From positions 1-18,486 of the forward strand of contig CANTFK010000589.1 of the NCBI GenBank assembly GCA_947646735.1: 18,486 bases of DNA. The letters run 5' to 3'. Origin of the DNA: Peronospora farinosa (taxonomy: Eukaryota > Oomycota > Peronosporomycetes > Peronosporales > Peronosporaceae). The number at the start of each line of letters is the position of its first letter. Positions within the stretch are counted from its first letter, which is position 1. A program made the translations under genes and the position numbers. A model generated the notes under the pieces. That model was not told where the DNA came from. It searched no databases and saw nothing but the letters and a program-made list of their open reading frames with translations. Below, piece by piece: positions 17,788-18,486 of the stretch.

Positions 17788-18486
17788 CCCTCGGAGTTCA
17801 GCCACTCCTGACCTGTCAACACAAGGATAAGATCAGTCGACACAATAAATTAGGGCTTCTGGCAAAGATATAGTAAAGGAGTTTAAAGGATAGGACTATA
17901 TTGAATACTACTCAATTTGCGATCTACGTGGCACGACTCCGTCACCCAAGAAGAACTTGCTCTAAGTTACCCGCTGTTCCGGGAAGGGATATTTCTGGCC
18001 CCCCGTCGAAGACAGTTGTGTAGCGAAGTTCAAGTGCGAATAGAGCTCCAAGATATATTTGGCCTGTGAGCTCGTTCGAGTAGCAACACCCCCCAAGACC
18101 CGCTATCGGAAGCGGCCTCCCTTACCTCACGGTCCGGGAGCAAAGTGGTTGATACCCCTGAAACAAGAAGGAAAAGGCCAGGGACGACAAGCGCCCCTGA
18201 AGAATTTGGTTCTAAGTCCACTCTCGACAAGGTCGATCGAGTGGCCACCTACCAGCCCACCGAGTGAAGCATATCCAATCGAGGCCCCCCAGGTCTACCT
18301 CCCTCAAGGTAGACGTCTACAACCTCACCAAGTCTTCCGAAGAGTGCAACCCGCCTGCCGACGGGTACACAAGGTGAAAAGAAGGTTTATACGCGGCATC
18401 GGGGTTCCCCCTCCGACAGTCGGCAGTCCGGCACAGTGAGTGGTTTAGGGTCTCATCATACAATTTTGAGAACCCACTCCACCACA
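17788..18486. other. Unassigned right end of the window
   Basis: No gene is supported. TGTCAACA at 17815 could start a copia-like LTR, but no matching end is present. Around 18139-18267 one plus frame encodes a polar, Lys/Pro/Thr-rich stretch (TPETRRKRPGTTSAPEEFG) that could be a decayed gag, and other frames are open over the same bases. The sequence runs off the window. Confidence 0.35.

Noticed and set aside
18059..18439. 126-codon plus-strand frame at the right end
   Set aside because: It starts at TTG, is Pro/Arg-rich without a domain, and another frame over the same bases looks equally protein-like.

Overview
The window looks like oomycete (downy mildew or Phytophthora-type) nuclear DNA. 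The grounds are: one protein gene with very short GT-AG introns (72-80 bp), a chromodomain-bearing Ty3/gypsy retrotransposon whose reverse transcriptase and linker motifs resemble those of oomycete elements, TTTAGGG-type telomere repeats inside the DNA, and a left and right flank made of nested LTR debris. The genus cannot be fixed from sequence alone.

Layout. 1-2725: gene-poor. It holds an unrecognised open frame on the minus strand (572-751), a decayed LTR in which a 19-bp internal segment has expanded to 14 tandem copies (870-1135), a small 4 x 20-bp repeat and an LTR end remnant near 2200. 2726-7112 (+): a four-exon gene for an Enhancer-of-zeste (E(z)/EZH) histone H3K27 methyltransferase, 1386 codons when three introns are removed. 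It has an MCSS motif, a SANT2-like region, a CXC region and a SET domain, plus a long disordered N terminus with two SUMO-interaction-like motifs. It is the only clearly intact conserved cellular gene. 7123-7530: a possible further intron and exon downstream of its stop codon, then CCACAC-rich repeats.

7531-14652 (-): a decayed Ty3/gypsy chromovirus: 5' LTR (14060-14652), initiator-Met-type primer binding site, gag with CCHC knuckle, retropepsin, a linker with three 66-bp repeats and an interstitial telomeric tract, reverse transcriptase (YFDD), RNase H, integrase (HHCC, D-56-D-35-E), chromodomain, polypurine tract and 3' LTR (7531-7967). Frameshifts and stops break almost every domain. The two LTRs are strongly diverged and differ by about 170 bp.

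14653-15868: an LTR of the same family whose larger part is inverted relative to its last 94 bp, with junctions exactly at LTR termini and a near-perfect 5-bp duplication. A different LTR (15104-15742) sits inside it, flanked by ACGTG. 16400-17325: another hairpin-rich LTR followed by a polypurine tract and a plus-strand open frame. 17326-18486: a 20-21-bp minisatellite rich in GTCGAC and an unassigned tail.

Main point of interest: in both LTR elements whose 3' end is visible, a plus-strand ORF (antisense to the element) starts 49-57 nt inside the 3' LTR and stops within a GTAAG splice-donor-like site. In the first element, removing an 88-bp GT-AG intron joins it in frame to a second exon encoding a coiled coil and an Arg/Ser-rich tail (236 residues). 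It is a candidate antisense, spliced accessory gene of oomycete gypsy elements.
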